From Cyclina sinensis (taxonomy: Eukaryota > Mollusca > Bivalvia > Venerida > Veneridae), in assembly GCA_012932295.1 (NCBI GenBank), contig JAAONU010000019.1:29427913-29491912 (forward strand): DNA of 64,000 nt, written 5' to 3'. A program made the position numbers and the translations under genes. Below, one piece after another: positions 1 to 24,880 of the stretch. A model generated the notes under the pieces. That model was not told where the DNA came from and made no database searches. It saw only the letters and a program-made list of their open reading frames with translations. Numbering within the stretch: the stretch's first letter is position 1; each line of letters starts with the position of its first letter.

Positions 1-59
1 CCTAGGAAAACAAATAGGCAAATATTTCTCAAGAAACAAAAAAAAACCCAGTCACTTAC

Positions 60-12778
<12,719 letters not shown>

Positions 12779-12784
12779 CCTCGC

Positions 12785-12870
12785 TTTATACTTGGCATAC
12801 ATTGAGAATTGAATTATTTCACACAGCTGTATACTTGGTGTACACTGAGAACGGAATTATTTCACACAAA
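12785..12870. repeat. 42-bp tandem duplication
   Basis: TATACTTGG-TACA-TGAGAA and GAATTATTTCACACA occur twice in succession (12785-12825 and 12826-12870), a few bases upstream of the candidate CaMKK start codon on the minus strand. If exon 1 is real, this is the 5' UTR or proximal promoter. Confidence 0.8.
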
Positions 12871-13499
12871 GTTACTCGACATATCATTCATATCTGGCTA
12901 GCGCCACTTTTTCCTAACCAGAAAATTATAAATCCATTTATGGTTGTGTTACATAAACAGTTTGTTGAGCATTTTCTCCTTTCAGATAACACCTGTATAA
13001 AAAAAAATATCACAAAACCTTGTATATCCTTGATACTGAATCCTTTTCTATAAACAAAATATTCAGAAAAATAAAAGTCTTGGGAAACTGAGAAATAATC
13101 ATTTAATATTTCTGCCACAGGCAAACTATTATTATATAATTTATGTTCTATTAGAAAGATAATTCATATCCATAGTTCTTATACCACTCAGACCTGAAAA
13201 ATGCAATATTTCTTTGTTACATTCTGTTCATAAAAATCAATTATTGCAAAAAATGACTAACACAGTTTCAGTTTATTGAAATGAGGCAACTACCTATTGT
13301 ACAATGTACTGTAAGAGTGTTTTGCAAATAATGGAGTAATTCCTAACCAGTACAGTGGGTATCAACTTCAGAAAGTTGTTACTAGTCTCTTTTAAGCATT
13401 TAACATGTCTCTTATGAAACCATGATAATTTTTTCAAAATAACTGCTTTCATCAATTAATTTATAATCTTAAATATGTTACTGAAATACTGATATATAA

Positions 13500-13990
13500 T
13501 AAAAGTGCACAAACCTATGTCATGGAAAATTGTACAGGGCATGCATGGAGATGGAAGTAGTAGAGGTGTCATGGAAACAGTACAAAAGTTAGTGCTGCTG
13601 TCATGGAATGAAGCAAATGTCATAGAAATAGCATCAGAGTCAGAAAAATGAACAGATGTCATGGAAACAGTACAAAAGTCATAGTACTGCTGTCATGGAA
13701 TCAGTGCAATTGTCATAGAAATAGCATGGAAATCAGAAAAATGAACAACTGTCATGGAATCAGTACAAAAGTTAGAGTGCTAAGGTCATGGAATTGAGCA
13801 AATGTCATAGAAACAGCATGGAAATCAGAAAAATGAACAACTGTCATGGAATCAGTACAAAAGTTAGAGTGCTAAGGTCATGGAATTGAGTAAATGTCAT
13901 AGAAATAACATGGAATTAAGGGAAATGTAGAGATTTCATGGAAACAGTACCAAAAGTTTTAGTGCTAATATTCTGGAACAGTGCAAATGT
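13500..13990. repeat. Composite repeat of about 92 bp with GTCATGGAA/GTCATAGAA subrepeats
   Basis: About five units contain GTCATGGAATCAGTACAAAA, then GCAAATGTCATAGAAA, then AGCATGGAAATCAGAAAAAT. Two adjacent units near 13750-13900 are almost identical. The minus-strand frame at 13456-13662 lies inside it and is not a gene. Confidence 0.85.
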
Positions 13991-16900
13991 CAAAGAATCC
14001 ATTTTTTCCACAGGGTAACATTCAGTAAATATCCAATGGACTTTAATAGTTTTAAACCAGTCGATAAATATTATGCACTTGTATTCATCTCTCCTTAAAT
14101 TTCCATGACCTCTGTGCTAGTAATCTTAATGCAATCAATTATGAATTATAGGTATTATGAAAATATGTGTGTTGAAATACCACATTTATTCTATTTAAGA
14201 TGACCTTTCAAAATAAATAATCCAGGTTATTCAAAATAATGAATATTTCTGCAATTAGAATCCACAATAGTTTTGGTTATTTAAAAATAATTGTGATGCA
14301 AATGTATCCCCAACATGTCTTAATTCATCCAAACAAGGCACATTATTCACATTTGACAGCTGAAGTAGACTGATAAAATTATCAACACTGGTCAATACAT
14401 GAGATATGATAAAGGTGAATTTGAGCACCTAAATCTTGTCAGCTAAATGTTTACACAGGTTAAAGTTTCAGTATCAACAAAATAATGTAAGTAAAGGATA
14501 TCCACTGATTTTGAGGCCTTTCTGCATGGAATGACATGTGAAACTGGGAGTATATAACCTACAATAACAACCAAGTCACCTGCACTGGTCTTTCAAAGCA
14601 TGCAGAGAAGGTATTTTCATGTGCCTTGAAAGACCAGCACATGTGATTTGTGAAACTCTTGAGAATATCCTATCTGTTCAGCAGCTGGGCACCATAACTG
14701 AAACTACACATTAAATTTCTAGTCATTGTAAACTTATTTATTTAACATTGATCGGGGGGACAAGTTCTTGCGTATATATTACATGTGCAGTCCCTGGGTT
14801 CAAACCAGTACTTTTGCTAATAGTATGGAATTTAGACACTGGAGACTCTCAGCTCTGGTGGGATTTGAACCAGTGATCTACTTATTGTGAGTCTGGCATT
14901 CTACACCTCTTCACATTAATCATCTCATTGGTAGTTGGACTATGTTTACATAAACTTTAACATTCCTGACATGATCTCAAAGGTGATAACAATTTAGTAT
15001 AGGATTTAGTACTAGAACATTTTCGCCATTTCTGAGCAACTACTAACATCTAAAACATGACCTGTTGAATCATTAATGCCCGATGGTAGCACTGTTTATT
15101 GTATCAATATTAATTAAGCCTAATTAATAAATGATATGTCTTTGGTTATAGCCATAACACTTAAGTCATCATTAGAAATAAATTCAGCTCTAACAGTGTA
15201 TATACTGGTAATGGTTTCAACATGTGCAAAATATAAAAGAAATATGGCAGTTTTATATGACAGTACATGAAATTGACCACAGATTATGGATAAATAAAGT
15301 ATTTTGATATTATCTTAAATGTCACTATAACATTGGTGAATCCAAATTATTAGATTCAGTGAAAAAAATATCCAAATTAACTGTTTATTTTTTGTTATTT
15401 ATTTTAGGGTGTGATTATTTTAATACACAACCACACTTAACTGCTAATATTCATTAAATATCACTTCATTCAAAACTTGTAAAATTTTGCTGACTGTTAT
15501 AACATAATCCAGTAAACACTATCCCAAATAAGCACTGATCAGCTGATATAAACCTATGTTTGTTTTATAAAATGTCCAACAGTCCTTCAAATTAGTTCAT
15601 ATATAAAATAGTAAACATTCCACTCCATGTTTTAGGGTTGTTGGATTATTCTAGACACAGTAAATCTTTTTTTACCTCACACATTTTATGTCAGAATACT
15701 AAGCTTATTTAAATGTTCATTCAAGCATGAAACTGTATAAACATAATACTGAAAAGAGATGAACATTGAACAAACATTAAGCTTTTACAGTAGTCAAAGT
15801 TTACGCAACAATAATATTGATACAGAATTTAAAATGGACAAAAAATTTAATTTGAATGTAACGATTTGCTTAACTTAATGTTACAAAGTTACAGACTCTT
15901 CCAAAAGAAGTTAAAAATGATCACGACATTATACTTGTCAACATTGCACTTACTGCCTTTATACTTTTAACTAGCATTTAATACTGAGTCATACTGTTTA
16001 TCCATTGTGTTATGTTACTTAAACAAAAATCCTGAATAAAATATGAAACACTGTATGTTAATGTATGTGAAAATCATTTAGATATTTCTCAAAATCCCAT
16101 TTATACTAACTGACTCATTTTTAGTGACATTTCAAAATTTGATATATATCCTGTTTGCATCATAATTATATCCAAATGTAGCACTCCTTTCCATTTCGTA
16201 AATGTAACAATAACATTTCTATTTCCCTTTGTATTTTCATATTTTTTCTCTTTTGATGATCAAAATTCCTGTATTCACAATTTGTGTGTGTTCAAATATC
16301 CTAAATTATCGAAGTTTAAATTTACATGTATTGGAGTATCGGGGCTTAGTGATTAAGTAAATATAAACATATAATGTTAAAAAGATCACAGCCAACTTTG
16401 TAAACGGTGAGCCAATATTATACAGTATGGTTTCATTTTAAAGTTCTTTTATTGGTGAATACAATAAATATCCATTATTCTACTTTAAAATATAGGATAA
16501 AGCCTTGACTGGGCTTGGATTTGATAAACTGATAAATAGTTTGGAATTTCTCCATGTAAAACTAAAATAACACATTAACAAAGAAGTCCACAGTAGCCTT
16601 AATCACTCAGCTAGGATAATCAGAGTTAATATGACCCAAGAACCATAATGAATCATTTTAGCAAAGGTTCAAAATATAATGCTACCTGACAAATTTCTAA
16701 GCTGAACACAAACTGTTATGCACTGCACAAGTTTTCCTATACAGAGCTTTTAAATAAGTGACCCCTAACATAGTGGCCATTTTTTTTCTTTTTTCTTTTT
16801 TTTTTTTGTAACTTATCATTTTCGATCAAAGGACAAGAAGTTTTTCCTCCTTTTATCCGTGACAGAAATACTGGAGTTCTATATTAATTGGTGGTCTTTG

Positions 16901-17500
16901 AAGAACTATAATATTCTCTTCCACACATTAACAGTGTTCTCTATACAAAGAGGTAAGTAAAAGACTGACAAATAAGAACAAAGAATAGTAGAAGTTGCTT
17001 TTCATCTAATCATTTTTTCTGTTTTTATTTACATTGTACTATGGATCATGTGTTTTTTAACTGCTTACAAAACAAAACTCAGCTGGCACCAAGTACTTTT
17101 AAAGCTGCTGTTAATGTACATGTATATACTGATTGATCTGAAATTATTTTAGATTTTATTTAGTACTTTTTTATAACTTTACACAAATTTCATGCAGACA
17201 GCTTATTTGCAGTTATTATCCTGTTAAATGGAAATAAATACTGAATAAAAACAAATTAAATAGAATATGTAGGCAACTATAAAGGAAATGAATAAATACT
17301 GAATAAAAACAAATTAAATAGCATATAATTATAGGCAACAATAATTAATCTTGCCAATGTTCAATATTCATTCAATTTTCAACGAAAAGGTCATCAAGTA
17401 GAATTAAATAAGAGTTTTCTATTCACTAAATCACAAGTCTTTCTTACACAAATTACTTCACCTTTAAACTCTATCCAAAATGAGTCCTTACAAAATCAGT
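13991..17500. other. Long AT-rich stretch with one SINE-like piece, otherwise nothing seen
   Basis: I find no exon with good splice sites. Near 14595-14640 an imperfect inverted pair (CTGGTCTTTCAAAGCATG and CATGTGCCTTGAAAGACCAG) could fold. A T-rich run lies at 16780-16808. A roughly 65-bp near-direct duplication is at 17215-17340 (AATAAATACTGAATAAAAAC twice). The SINE-like piece is listed separately. Confidence 0.5.
14725..14930 (-). mobile_element. tRNA-derived SINE-like sequence
   Basis: On the minus strand GGTTCAAATCC (14871-14861) is a perfect RNA polymerase III B-box. Upstream of it are AGAGGTGTAGAATGCCAGAC and CTCACAAT, which resemble a tRNA D-arm and anticodon arm. The other side (14725-14800) carries AAACTTATTTATTT and ACAAGTTCTTGC, shared with 62485-62560. 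A tRNA-like head plus a shared body suggests an old SINE. The acceptor stem is not intact, so it is not a working tRNA gene. Confidence 0.55.
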
Positions 17501-17683
17501 AGCTTGCAGGGTGGCCATACCATGTGGTATATAATGACATCGAGGCTGTCGCGAGTAGCATTTTTTTGACTCGATTTGGAGGAAAGAACTGCTTTATTTT
17601 ATTTAACAAAAATGCATACATATTTGTTGAGTTTTTAAATAAGACAACATATAAATAAAGTAAACAAACTTGTAGACCTAACA

Positions 17684-18290
17684 TTGAAGAAATACCACGT
17701 CCCCAAGAAGTTTCAGAACCTGTTGAGGCACTACTTTAGCAACTTTAAGATGCCCTCTACAGTGTCAGATTACACTACATCTTGGCAACGTCTTGATGTA
17801 AGGATAGTGACCAGTTGTACTATCTGTTATTCTCTTCTCTGCAGCAATGAACCTTTTGGTAAAGACAGCTGAGAAGATGAGCTGTGGTCCAATCACAATC
17901 TCAGGGATTTGCCAGTCACCAACAAGGGCCTTCATGGATGAGCGAAGTCAGTTCCAGAGGGAGGATGGATGTTGGAAGAACTTGGAAGTCTGATCACATG
18001 GTGAAGGATGAAGTTCAAACCAGCAAAATCAAGAAGCCTTGCTTTAAAAAATAAAGGTACAGGACTGTTTCCGCTTCAGAATCAAGGGAGAACTTATCCC
18101 AACAGTGACTGAGCAGCCAGTGAAAAGCTTAGGCAAGTAGTTTAGAAGTTCCCTTAGTGACAAGGAAAGTGTCTTAGAAATGCAGTAGCAGCGTGAAAAC
18201 TGGATGAAAACTGTGGACAAGAGTGGCACAAGCAATCTGACTGAAGTTCACGATCTCCCTAATGTTAGATCTGAAGACGAGGCATTATGA
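17684..18290 (+). pseudogene. Decayed non-LTR-type retrotransposon reverse transcriptase
   Basis: The plus strand is richer in GC than its neighbours and still reads as protein in pieces: VPKKFQNLLRHYFSNFKM and SDYTTSWQRL, then after a frameshift near 17827 AAMNLLVKTAEKMS and SPTRAFMDE (17910-17942), the place of the catalytic F/Y-x-D-D box of reverse transcriptases. Further on come RMKFKPAKSRSLA and, in another frame, LIPTVTEQPVKSLGK. There are several frameshifts and stops (for example in AAGTAGTTT and CAGTAGCAG), and the second Asp of the active site is lost by frameshift or change. I recall this kind of RT from many mollusc and fish genomes. No LTRs, ends or endonuclease domain are recognisable. 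Confidence 0.72.
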
Positions 18291-18298
18291 TTAAACAA

Positions 18299-18870
18299 AA
18301 ATGTCCATATACATATAAACCACACAAAGTATTGAGGCAGACATAGATTAAACAAAAATATCTAATCAACTAGATCAAGCTTCCTAAGCAGACACAGTTA
18401 TATCAACATTTTTTTCTGTTTACAATAACTGTAACAAGCTCTTTTGGTAGACACAGATAATGTCTGAGTAGACAAACATATCAAGCTCTACAGGCAGACA
18501 TAGATAATATGAAAATATTAATGTAGGCATGAACTATATCCAGATTTCAAGGGAAAGAAAATTATTTTTTCAAAATTTCTTGGTAGACATGGACCATCCA
18601 AAGTTCTCTACGTAGACATGAACCATCCAAAGTTCTCTAGGTAGACATGAACCATCCAAAAGTCTCTAGGTAGACATGAACCGTATCTGGTAATCCAAGC
18701 AGACAGATTTTACCAAAATGTTTACATAGACATGCAGCTGCACCTGATATCAAGCACTCCAGGTAAACAGATTTTACCAAAATGTCTATGTCGTCAGGAA
18801 CCATAACAAGCACTCAAGGCAGCCACAGATTATTCCAAAATGTCCATACAATGACATGGACAATGTATGA
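18299..18870. repeat. Degenerate GTAGACATG repeats
   Basis: Units of roughly 30-60 bp carry AGACA(T/C)A or GGTAGACATGAACCATCC; three tight units of about 31 bp lie at 18590-18680. The divergence suggests an old minisatellite. It starts right after the reverse transcriptase remnant. Confidence 0.7.
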
Positions 18871-19174
18871 CCAAACTTTTTTTACTAAGACAGATTTAAC
18901 AAAACATTAAAAACAATTATTAAATAGGAAATGTTATTAATTTAAGTTACAGGTGGCCTGACTTTTGTTTGAATACATTCGTAGCTATTTGTGAAGGTTC
19001 ATACAATGTACTGCTCCAACATTTCTGCATTATCCCTTCCAGTCTGAGAAAAAGCAGTTATAACTTGAACAAAATTATGATTATACTTATGAATTGTACT
19101 AACTAGAGAGAACTAACACACGTTTAGATTTACCAGGAGAATAATATGAATGGAGAGCAGGTGGCAGACAGAGC

Positions 19175-19180
19175 TTTATT
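19175..19180 (-). promoter_or_regulatory. Candidate polyadenylation signal
   Basis: AATAAA on the minus strand (TTTATT on plus) lies about 255 nt beyond the stop codon of the candidate terminal exon 19532-19434. Such hexamers are frequent in AT-rich DNA, so this is only supportive. Confidence 0.25.
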
Positions 19181-19433
19181 GGAAGTAAGGCACTCCCTGG
19201 GTAGTCAAGGTGAAAACAACAGTCATTCAATCATAAAGCAAGACATATCGGATAAAAATGATAGTTTTCGTATGATTAACAGCTGATTCACAGTTTCTAA
19301 TTTCTAAACAGTCACGTGAAAGTGCACAAGGTATTTCAAATGAGAATGAATTATCTTTTTTTTATATACAGCTCTGCCATTCATCATAAAGAAACAAAAC
19401 CCCTGAGAGTCTTCTTTGCTTTGTTCTGCTGAA

Positions 19434-19532
19434 CTAACTGAAGACGTTATCTCGAATAAGTCTCCAACTTGTCAGCAGAAATGACATATGCTCCATATCT
19501 CCAGACAGGAGGTCAAATCTCACAGAATTTTG
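19434..19532 (-). CDS. Candidate terminal exon of an unidentified gene
   Basis: A long pyrimidine tract ending CCCCCCCCTTCAG is an excellent acceptor. It is followed by 32 codons and TAG, starting QNSVRFDLLSGDMEHMS and ending TSWRLIRDNVFS. Composition is balanced and protein-like. It starts in phase 0, the phase left by the candidate exon at 36752-36706. I do not recognise the family. It could also be a chance frame beside a pyrimidine-rich tract. Confidence 0.4.
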   Translation of the reverse strand, partial: QNSVRFDLLSGDMEHMSFLLTSWRLIRDNVFS

Positions 19533-19829
19533 CTGAAGGGGGGGGGAAGGAGAGATATTATTAAATAAATAACCCTTTTTTTATCAGTGAGTCAATAAGA
19601 AAAACAATTTTCAAAAGTTAACAATCAACAATTAAAAGTAATTTACTGAAATCTGAATACTAACAAAAGACCACACAAGTGAAATTGCCTCAGAGACCAA
19701 TTCTTTCAATTTCAGGAGTTTTGGCTTATGTCACAAATTTTCAAGTAGACCTCTTTCATACAAGTAATAAATCTCATGTGTCATAACTGTATTTTCAACT
19801 GGATTTTTGGCTTCAAAAAGTAGAGATTT
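19533..19829. other. Non-coding, nothing distinctive
   Basis: Apart from the pyrimidine tract (purine-rich on the plus strand, 19538-19555), no exon or repeat is evident. Confidence 0.5.
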
Positions 19830-20290
19830 TTACACTCCCCATCCGGAAAGCATTAATGTCTCCGCTTTGTCCATCCTTCCATCCCGAAATTTTGTCTGGA
19901 CTACTACTCAACAACCACTGGCCCAAATTTAAAGAAACTTTATAGGAAGCTTTACTACTAAGAGGAGCTTTGCATATTAGCAGCATGTTTCGATTCAATG
20001 ATTTTTCACAAAGTTATGTCCCTTTCAAGCCTTTTCAGCTATCAAGTCTGTCAGGACTATTTCTCAGTGCCAACTAGAATTCATTGAAGCTTTATAGGAA
20101 GCTTTACTACCAAGAGGAGCTTTGCATATTAACAGCCTGTGATTTTTCACAAAGTTATGCCTGTTTCATGCATTTTTAATTGTAATTTCTGTCCAGACTT
20201 TTCTCAGCAACCACTGAGTGGAATTTTATTGAAAGTTTCATAAGAAGTGTACGAGCAATATTTAATGAAGGGAGATAATTCCAAAAGTTA
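19830..20290 (+). mobile_element. Dispersed repeat with three units of about 150 bp (family N)
   Basis: ACTTTATAGGAAGCTTTACT and AGAGGAGCTTTGCATATTA recur about 150 bp apart, each followed by TTTTTCACAAAGTTATG and a GTC-GGACTATTTCTCAG segment. The third unit is diverged. It follows the same tandem-unit plan as the other bivalve-type elements, but no clear terminal hairpin is seen. Confidence 0.7.
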
Positions 20291-21427
20291 CAAAGAAAGA
20301 GTTAATTGTTCCTGTACACTGTATTTCTCTTACTGTGTTCTGTCATTATGTAAACTTGCAACAAATTAGTGCAATAGGTTTGGAGCTATAGTCTAATTTT
20401 GTGGAAATTTCTTTGTGAATGTATTTTGACATTTTAGTGGAAAAGATAAGAGAAGATATTGTGTTTGGTGAAGTGCAATTCACTGCTAATATGAGTAGTA
20501 TTTGTACTAGATTAGAGCAGTTTTATTTCAGGAACATACATACATAATCCCGTTTTTGACTTGTGACAGGCAAATTCTATCTTAGAATTAAGAATGATCA
20601 GGACTTTTTCCTTTATTTTATGTCAGTGCTACAACAATGCTTCTAAAACAAGTTGGCTGCTTAAAATAGCATCCAATGGGCTATGCCCAATAATTGATTG
20701 TACATGTGATCACATTTTGATGCAATAATTCTTGCGATATTGATAGTTATGTTCTTGCTTTTATGTTTCTTTCCATGTAAGTTAATATGGTCAGAGTGTA
20801 AACAAAGTTAGCAAGTAATTTAATTATACATCTTTACAAGCACAGAATATAATGAATACACTTTAAAATGTAATCTTTGAGAACTAAACTACTATCATCT
20901 AATTTTAGAAAATAATTAAAGTATTGTAAATAGAGCTAACAAAGAGAACAACATAACAATCTTAAATTTTACAAGACTTAAATTTCCAGTGTACATTATA
21001 TTCACTTATCAGTGCTATACACTGAGCATGGAAAAGAACTAGAGGTGTCATTTGAATGGGAAGCTTTCTGTATCTTGCACTATCCCTCCACAGTCTCTCC
21101 ATATAAAAGGGAATCGGTCATATGGGCAACTGGTACCGACAATAAATAAGCTCAAATAGATAGAGCAATACACAATTATTTTAGCAATGCTTGCATCACC
21201 TGCTGGCATTATTGGCATTTTCAGAATTCTAAGAGATTTTAAGTCTGTTGTTTTACGTGCAGAAAATAATTCTCAATTTTATTGCTGCCATTATTAAAAA
21301 TTATGCAAAATTATATATCAAAATTACAATCAATTTCTATGTTAAATGTAAACACATCATTTACCTAAAAAGACAAACAAATATTTGGCACTCTCACTAA
21401 ACATTATTAAAGAGATGATTGCACATT
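20291..21427. other. AT-rich DNA with no supported gene
   Basis: A slightly GC-richer patch at 21040-21150 may be a repeat fragment. No paired splice sites with an open frame were seen. Confidence 0.45.
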
Positions 21428-22290
21428 GTTAAAACTAGGGCCGCAAATATTGATCGAGCAATTATATAAAGAAAATGATAGATTACACCCCCCCACTCCC
21501 CTCCCCCCAGCAGTATACATGTTGGGCAGTGTACATGGAAATGAAATTTACCTTCTGAACTTAAAATCAATAGGGGTTATCTGCAGGTACTGCCTGAGAT
21601 GCATCAACCTATCAAGTATGACGTGTCAAAGCTAAAACTAGACCTAAATATTCTTATGATAAATCTGTATACCAAATTTTATTTCAGTATGTGCAACCTC
21701 TGCAAAGAAAATGAACGGAAACTGCAAATAATTGGAATTTTTCTAAGCCCAAGGGGCATAACTCTGTCAAAAATTTCTCGATCGTACCCAAAACAGTACT
21801 TGACCTAGATATTCTTATGATTAATCTGTATACTAAATTTCATTTTGGTATGAGCAATCTCTGTGAAGAAAACGAACAGAAACTGCAAATAATTGGAATT
21901 TTTCTAAGTCCAAGGGGCATAACTTTGTTAAAAAATGCTCGATCAAACCCAAAACAGAACTTGACCTAGATATTCTTATGATAAATCTTTATACTAAATT
22001 TCATTTCGGTACATGCAATCTCTGCAAAGAAAATGAACGGAAACTGTAAATAATTGTAATTTTTCTAAGTCCAAGGGGCATAACTTTGTTAAAAAATGCT
22101 TGATCAAACCCAAAACAGAACTTGACCTAGATATTCTTATGATAAATCTGTATACCAAATTTTATTTCAGTACGTGCAACTGAACGGAAACTATTGGTGG
22201 ACATACAGACCGACCAACCGACCTTCTGACTGACCGACAGACAGCAGCAAAGCAATATTCACTCCCTTTTTCAAAGGGAGGCATAAATAT
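21428..22290 (+). mobile_element. Family O element: four tandem units, GACC microsatellite, terminal hairpin
   Basis: Units of about 150 bp hold GGAAACTGCAAATAATTGGA, CTAAG-CCAAGGGGCATAAC and CTTGACCTAGATATTCTTAT. They are followed by a GACCGACCAACCGACC tract (22208-22252), then an 8-bp perfect hairpin CTCCCTTT-TTC-AAAGGGAG (22262-22280) and GGCATAAATA. Two overlapping 69-codon frames here are by-products of the repeat. Confidence 0.85.
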
Positions 22291-22593
22291 ATGGAGAAAA
22301 ATTGAGACTAAGCATCAACTTCGAGCCATCAAGGAAATCGAGCGAAGCGAGTTCGAGCCAATTTTAGGAATGACTGTACCAATATGTAACAAAGTGTCTC
22401 ATTATAATTCCTTTTTATTTGTTGCTTTTGTAAAGGTTTAGAGGGCCATACAACTTTATTATAACCCAAATATCTAACAAAATCTGTTTCAACATTTACC
22501 TTACATACTCACACCCCTATTATATGAGCCCTATAATATGATTCTAAGTTTTGAGTCGTCTCTGCCTCAACTAAGTTATAACATTTTCATTAA

Positions 22594-24880
22594 ACAAGAG
22601 GGCCATGATGGCCCTGGATCGCTCACCTGAGTACTTTGGCTGTTAAGCAGTATTTCATTTTTTAATTGAAAATATGTAAGTGCCTACAAACCAAATATGT
22701 AAAATATCAGTCAATAGATAAAGTTTCTATGACAGAAATTATAATAAATATCTATTATAAGCTATGGTGACCTTGACCTTGACCCAGTGACCTCAAACCC
22801 TACCCATGGGTAGAGGTCCATGCAAGGAACCTCTATAATGAATATCAAAGATATTGGTCTATAAATGAAGGCTCTATGAGGTACAGTAGATAAATCTACT
22901 TTTAGCCTCCGTGACCTTTAACCTAATCTAATAATTTGAAAAAGCTTGATAAAGCTTGCTTCTTGCCAAAATTTATAATTCTAACCCTTGTGGTTTCAGA
23001 CAAGAACATTTTTAAAGATTTTCTTCTATATTGTTATTAAAAACTTAAGACCCCTCGGGCCGGGCCAATACTGACCCCAGGGACATTTTTCTAACAAACT
23101 TGGTAGAGGTCCACTAGACAATGCTGCATACCGAATATCTCAACTCTAGGCCTTGTGGTTTCTGACAAGATTTTTAAAGTTTTTCCTATATAATTCTATG
23201 TAAAACATGTCACCCCTAGGGCGGGGCCTATTTTGACCAAGGGGCCATGATTTGAACAAACTTGATAGAGGTCCATTAGATAATGCTGCACACCAAATAT
23301 CTTAACTCTAGGCCTTATTGTTTATGATAAGAAGATTTTTAAAGTTTTTCCTATATAACTATCTGTAAAATATGTGACCCCTGGGGCAGGGCCATTTTTG
23401 ACCTAGGGTCCATGACTTAAACAAACTTGGTAGAGGTCCTCTAGACAATGCTTCATACAAAATATCTTAACTCTAAGTCTTATGGTTTCTTCCATGAAGA
23501 TTTTTAAAACCTTTTCCTATATAACCCCTAGGGCTGGGCCTATTTTGACCCAGTGGCTATGATTTGAACAAACTTAGTACAGGTCCACTAGACAATGCTA
23601 CACACCAAATATCTAAGCTCTATAACTTACGGTTTCTGACAAGAAGATTTTTAAAGATTTTCCTATATAACTCTATGTAAAACAAGTGAACCCTGGGACG
23701 GGGCCATTTTTGACCCAGAGGCCATGATTTGAACAGACTTGGTAGAGGTCAACTAGACAATGCTACACACCAAATATCTAAGCTCTATAACTTACGGTTT
23801 CTGACAATAAGATGTTTTTAAGATTTTCTATATAACCCATTGTAAAACAAGTGACCCCTGGGGTGGAGCCATTTTTGACCCAGAGGCCATGATATGAACA
23901 AACTTGGTAGAGGTCCACTAGACAATGCTACACACCAAATATCTAAGCTCTATGCCTTACGGTTTCTGACAAGAAGATTTTGAAGTTTTTCCTATATAAC
24001 TCTATGTAAAACAAGTGACCCATGGGGTGGGGCCATTTTTGATTCAGAGGCCATGATTTGAACAGACTTGGTAGAGGTCCACTAGACAATGCTACACACC
24101 AAATATCTAAGCTCTTTAAGATATGGTTTCTGACAAGAAGATTTTTTTAAGATTTTCCTTTATAACTCACTCTATGTAAAACAAGTGACCCCTGGGGTGG
24201 GGCCATTTTTTGTCCAGAGGCCATGATTTGAACAAGCTTGGTAGAGGTCCACTAGACAATGCTACACACCAAATATCTAAGCTCTAAATCTTATGGTTTC
24301 TGACAAGAAGATTTTTAAAGATTTTCCTATATAACTCTATGTAAAACAAGTGACCCCCGGGGCGTGGCCATTTTTGACCCAGAGGCCATGATTTGAACAA
24401 ACTTGGTAGAGGTCCACTAGACAATGCTACACACCAAATATCTTAACTCTAGGCCTTCTTGTTTCTGACAAGAAGATTTTCAAGTTTTCTCTATATAACT
24501 TTATGTAAAATCAACTGACCCCTGGGGTGGGGTCAGTTTTGACCCCAGGGACATAATTTGAACAAACTAGATGATGCTTCATACCAAATATCAAAGCTCC
24601 AGGCTTTGTGGTTTTCGGAGAAGAAGATTTTTAAAGATCCGACTTATAAAATCTATTTTTAGCTCCAGTGAACCAGAAATGCAATAGACCAGAACCATTT
24701 GAACAATCTTGGTAGAGCTTCATGCAAGGAACATCCCAGGCAAGTTTCATTAAATTTGCCCCATTGGTTTCAGAGGAGATGTTGTTTGAATGAAAAGTTG
24801 ACGACGGACGGACGGACGACGGACAAAGACCGATCAGAAAAGCTCACCCTGAGCACTTTGTGCTCAGATGAGCTAAAAAT
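22594..24880 (+). mobile_element. Family A element, long copy with about 11 tandem units
   Basis: The left end is ACAAGAGGGCCATGATGGCC (GGGCC/GGCCC stem, 22600-22614) followed by CTGGATCGCTCACCTGAG. Next come about 11 units of roughly 165 bp with ACTTGGTAGAGGTCCACTAG, ACAATGCTACACACCAAATA, TCTGACAAGAAGATTTTTAA and TATAACTCTATGTAAAAC. A GACGGACGGACGACGGAC tract follows (24801-24824). The right end is a perfect hairpin CTGAGCAC-TTT-GTGCTCAG (24849-24867), then ATGAGCTAAAAA. No transposase frame is present, so the element is non-autonomous. Confidence 0.9.

Noticed and set aside
14861..14925. A functional tRNA gene on the minus strand
   Set aside because: The B-box is perfect, but the acceptor stem does not pair and the D-arm is degenerate; a SINE head is more likely.
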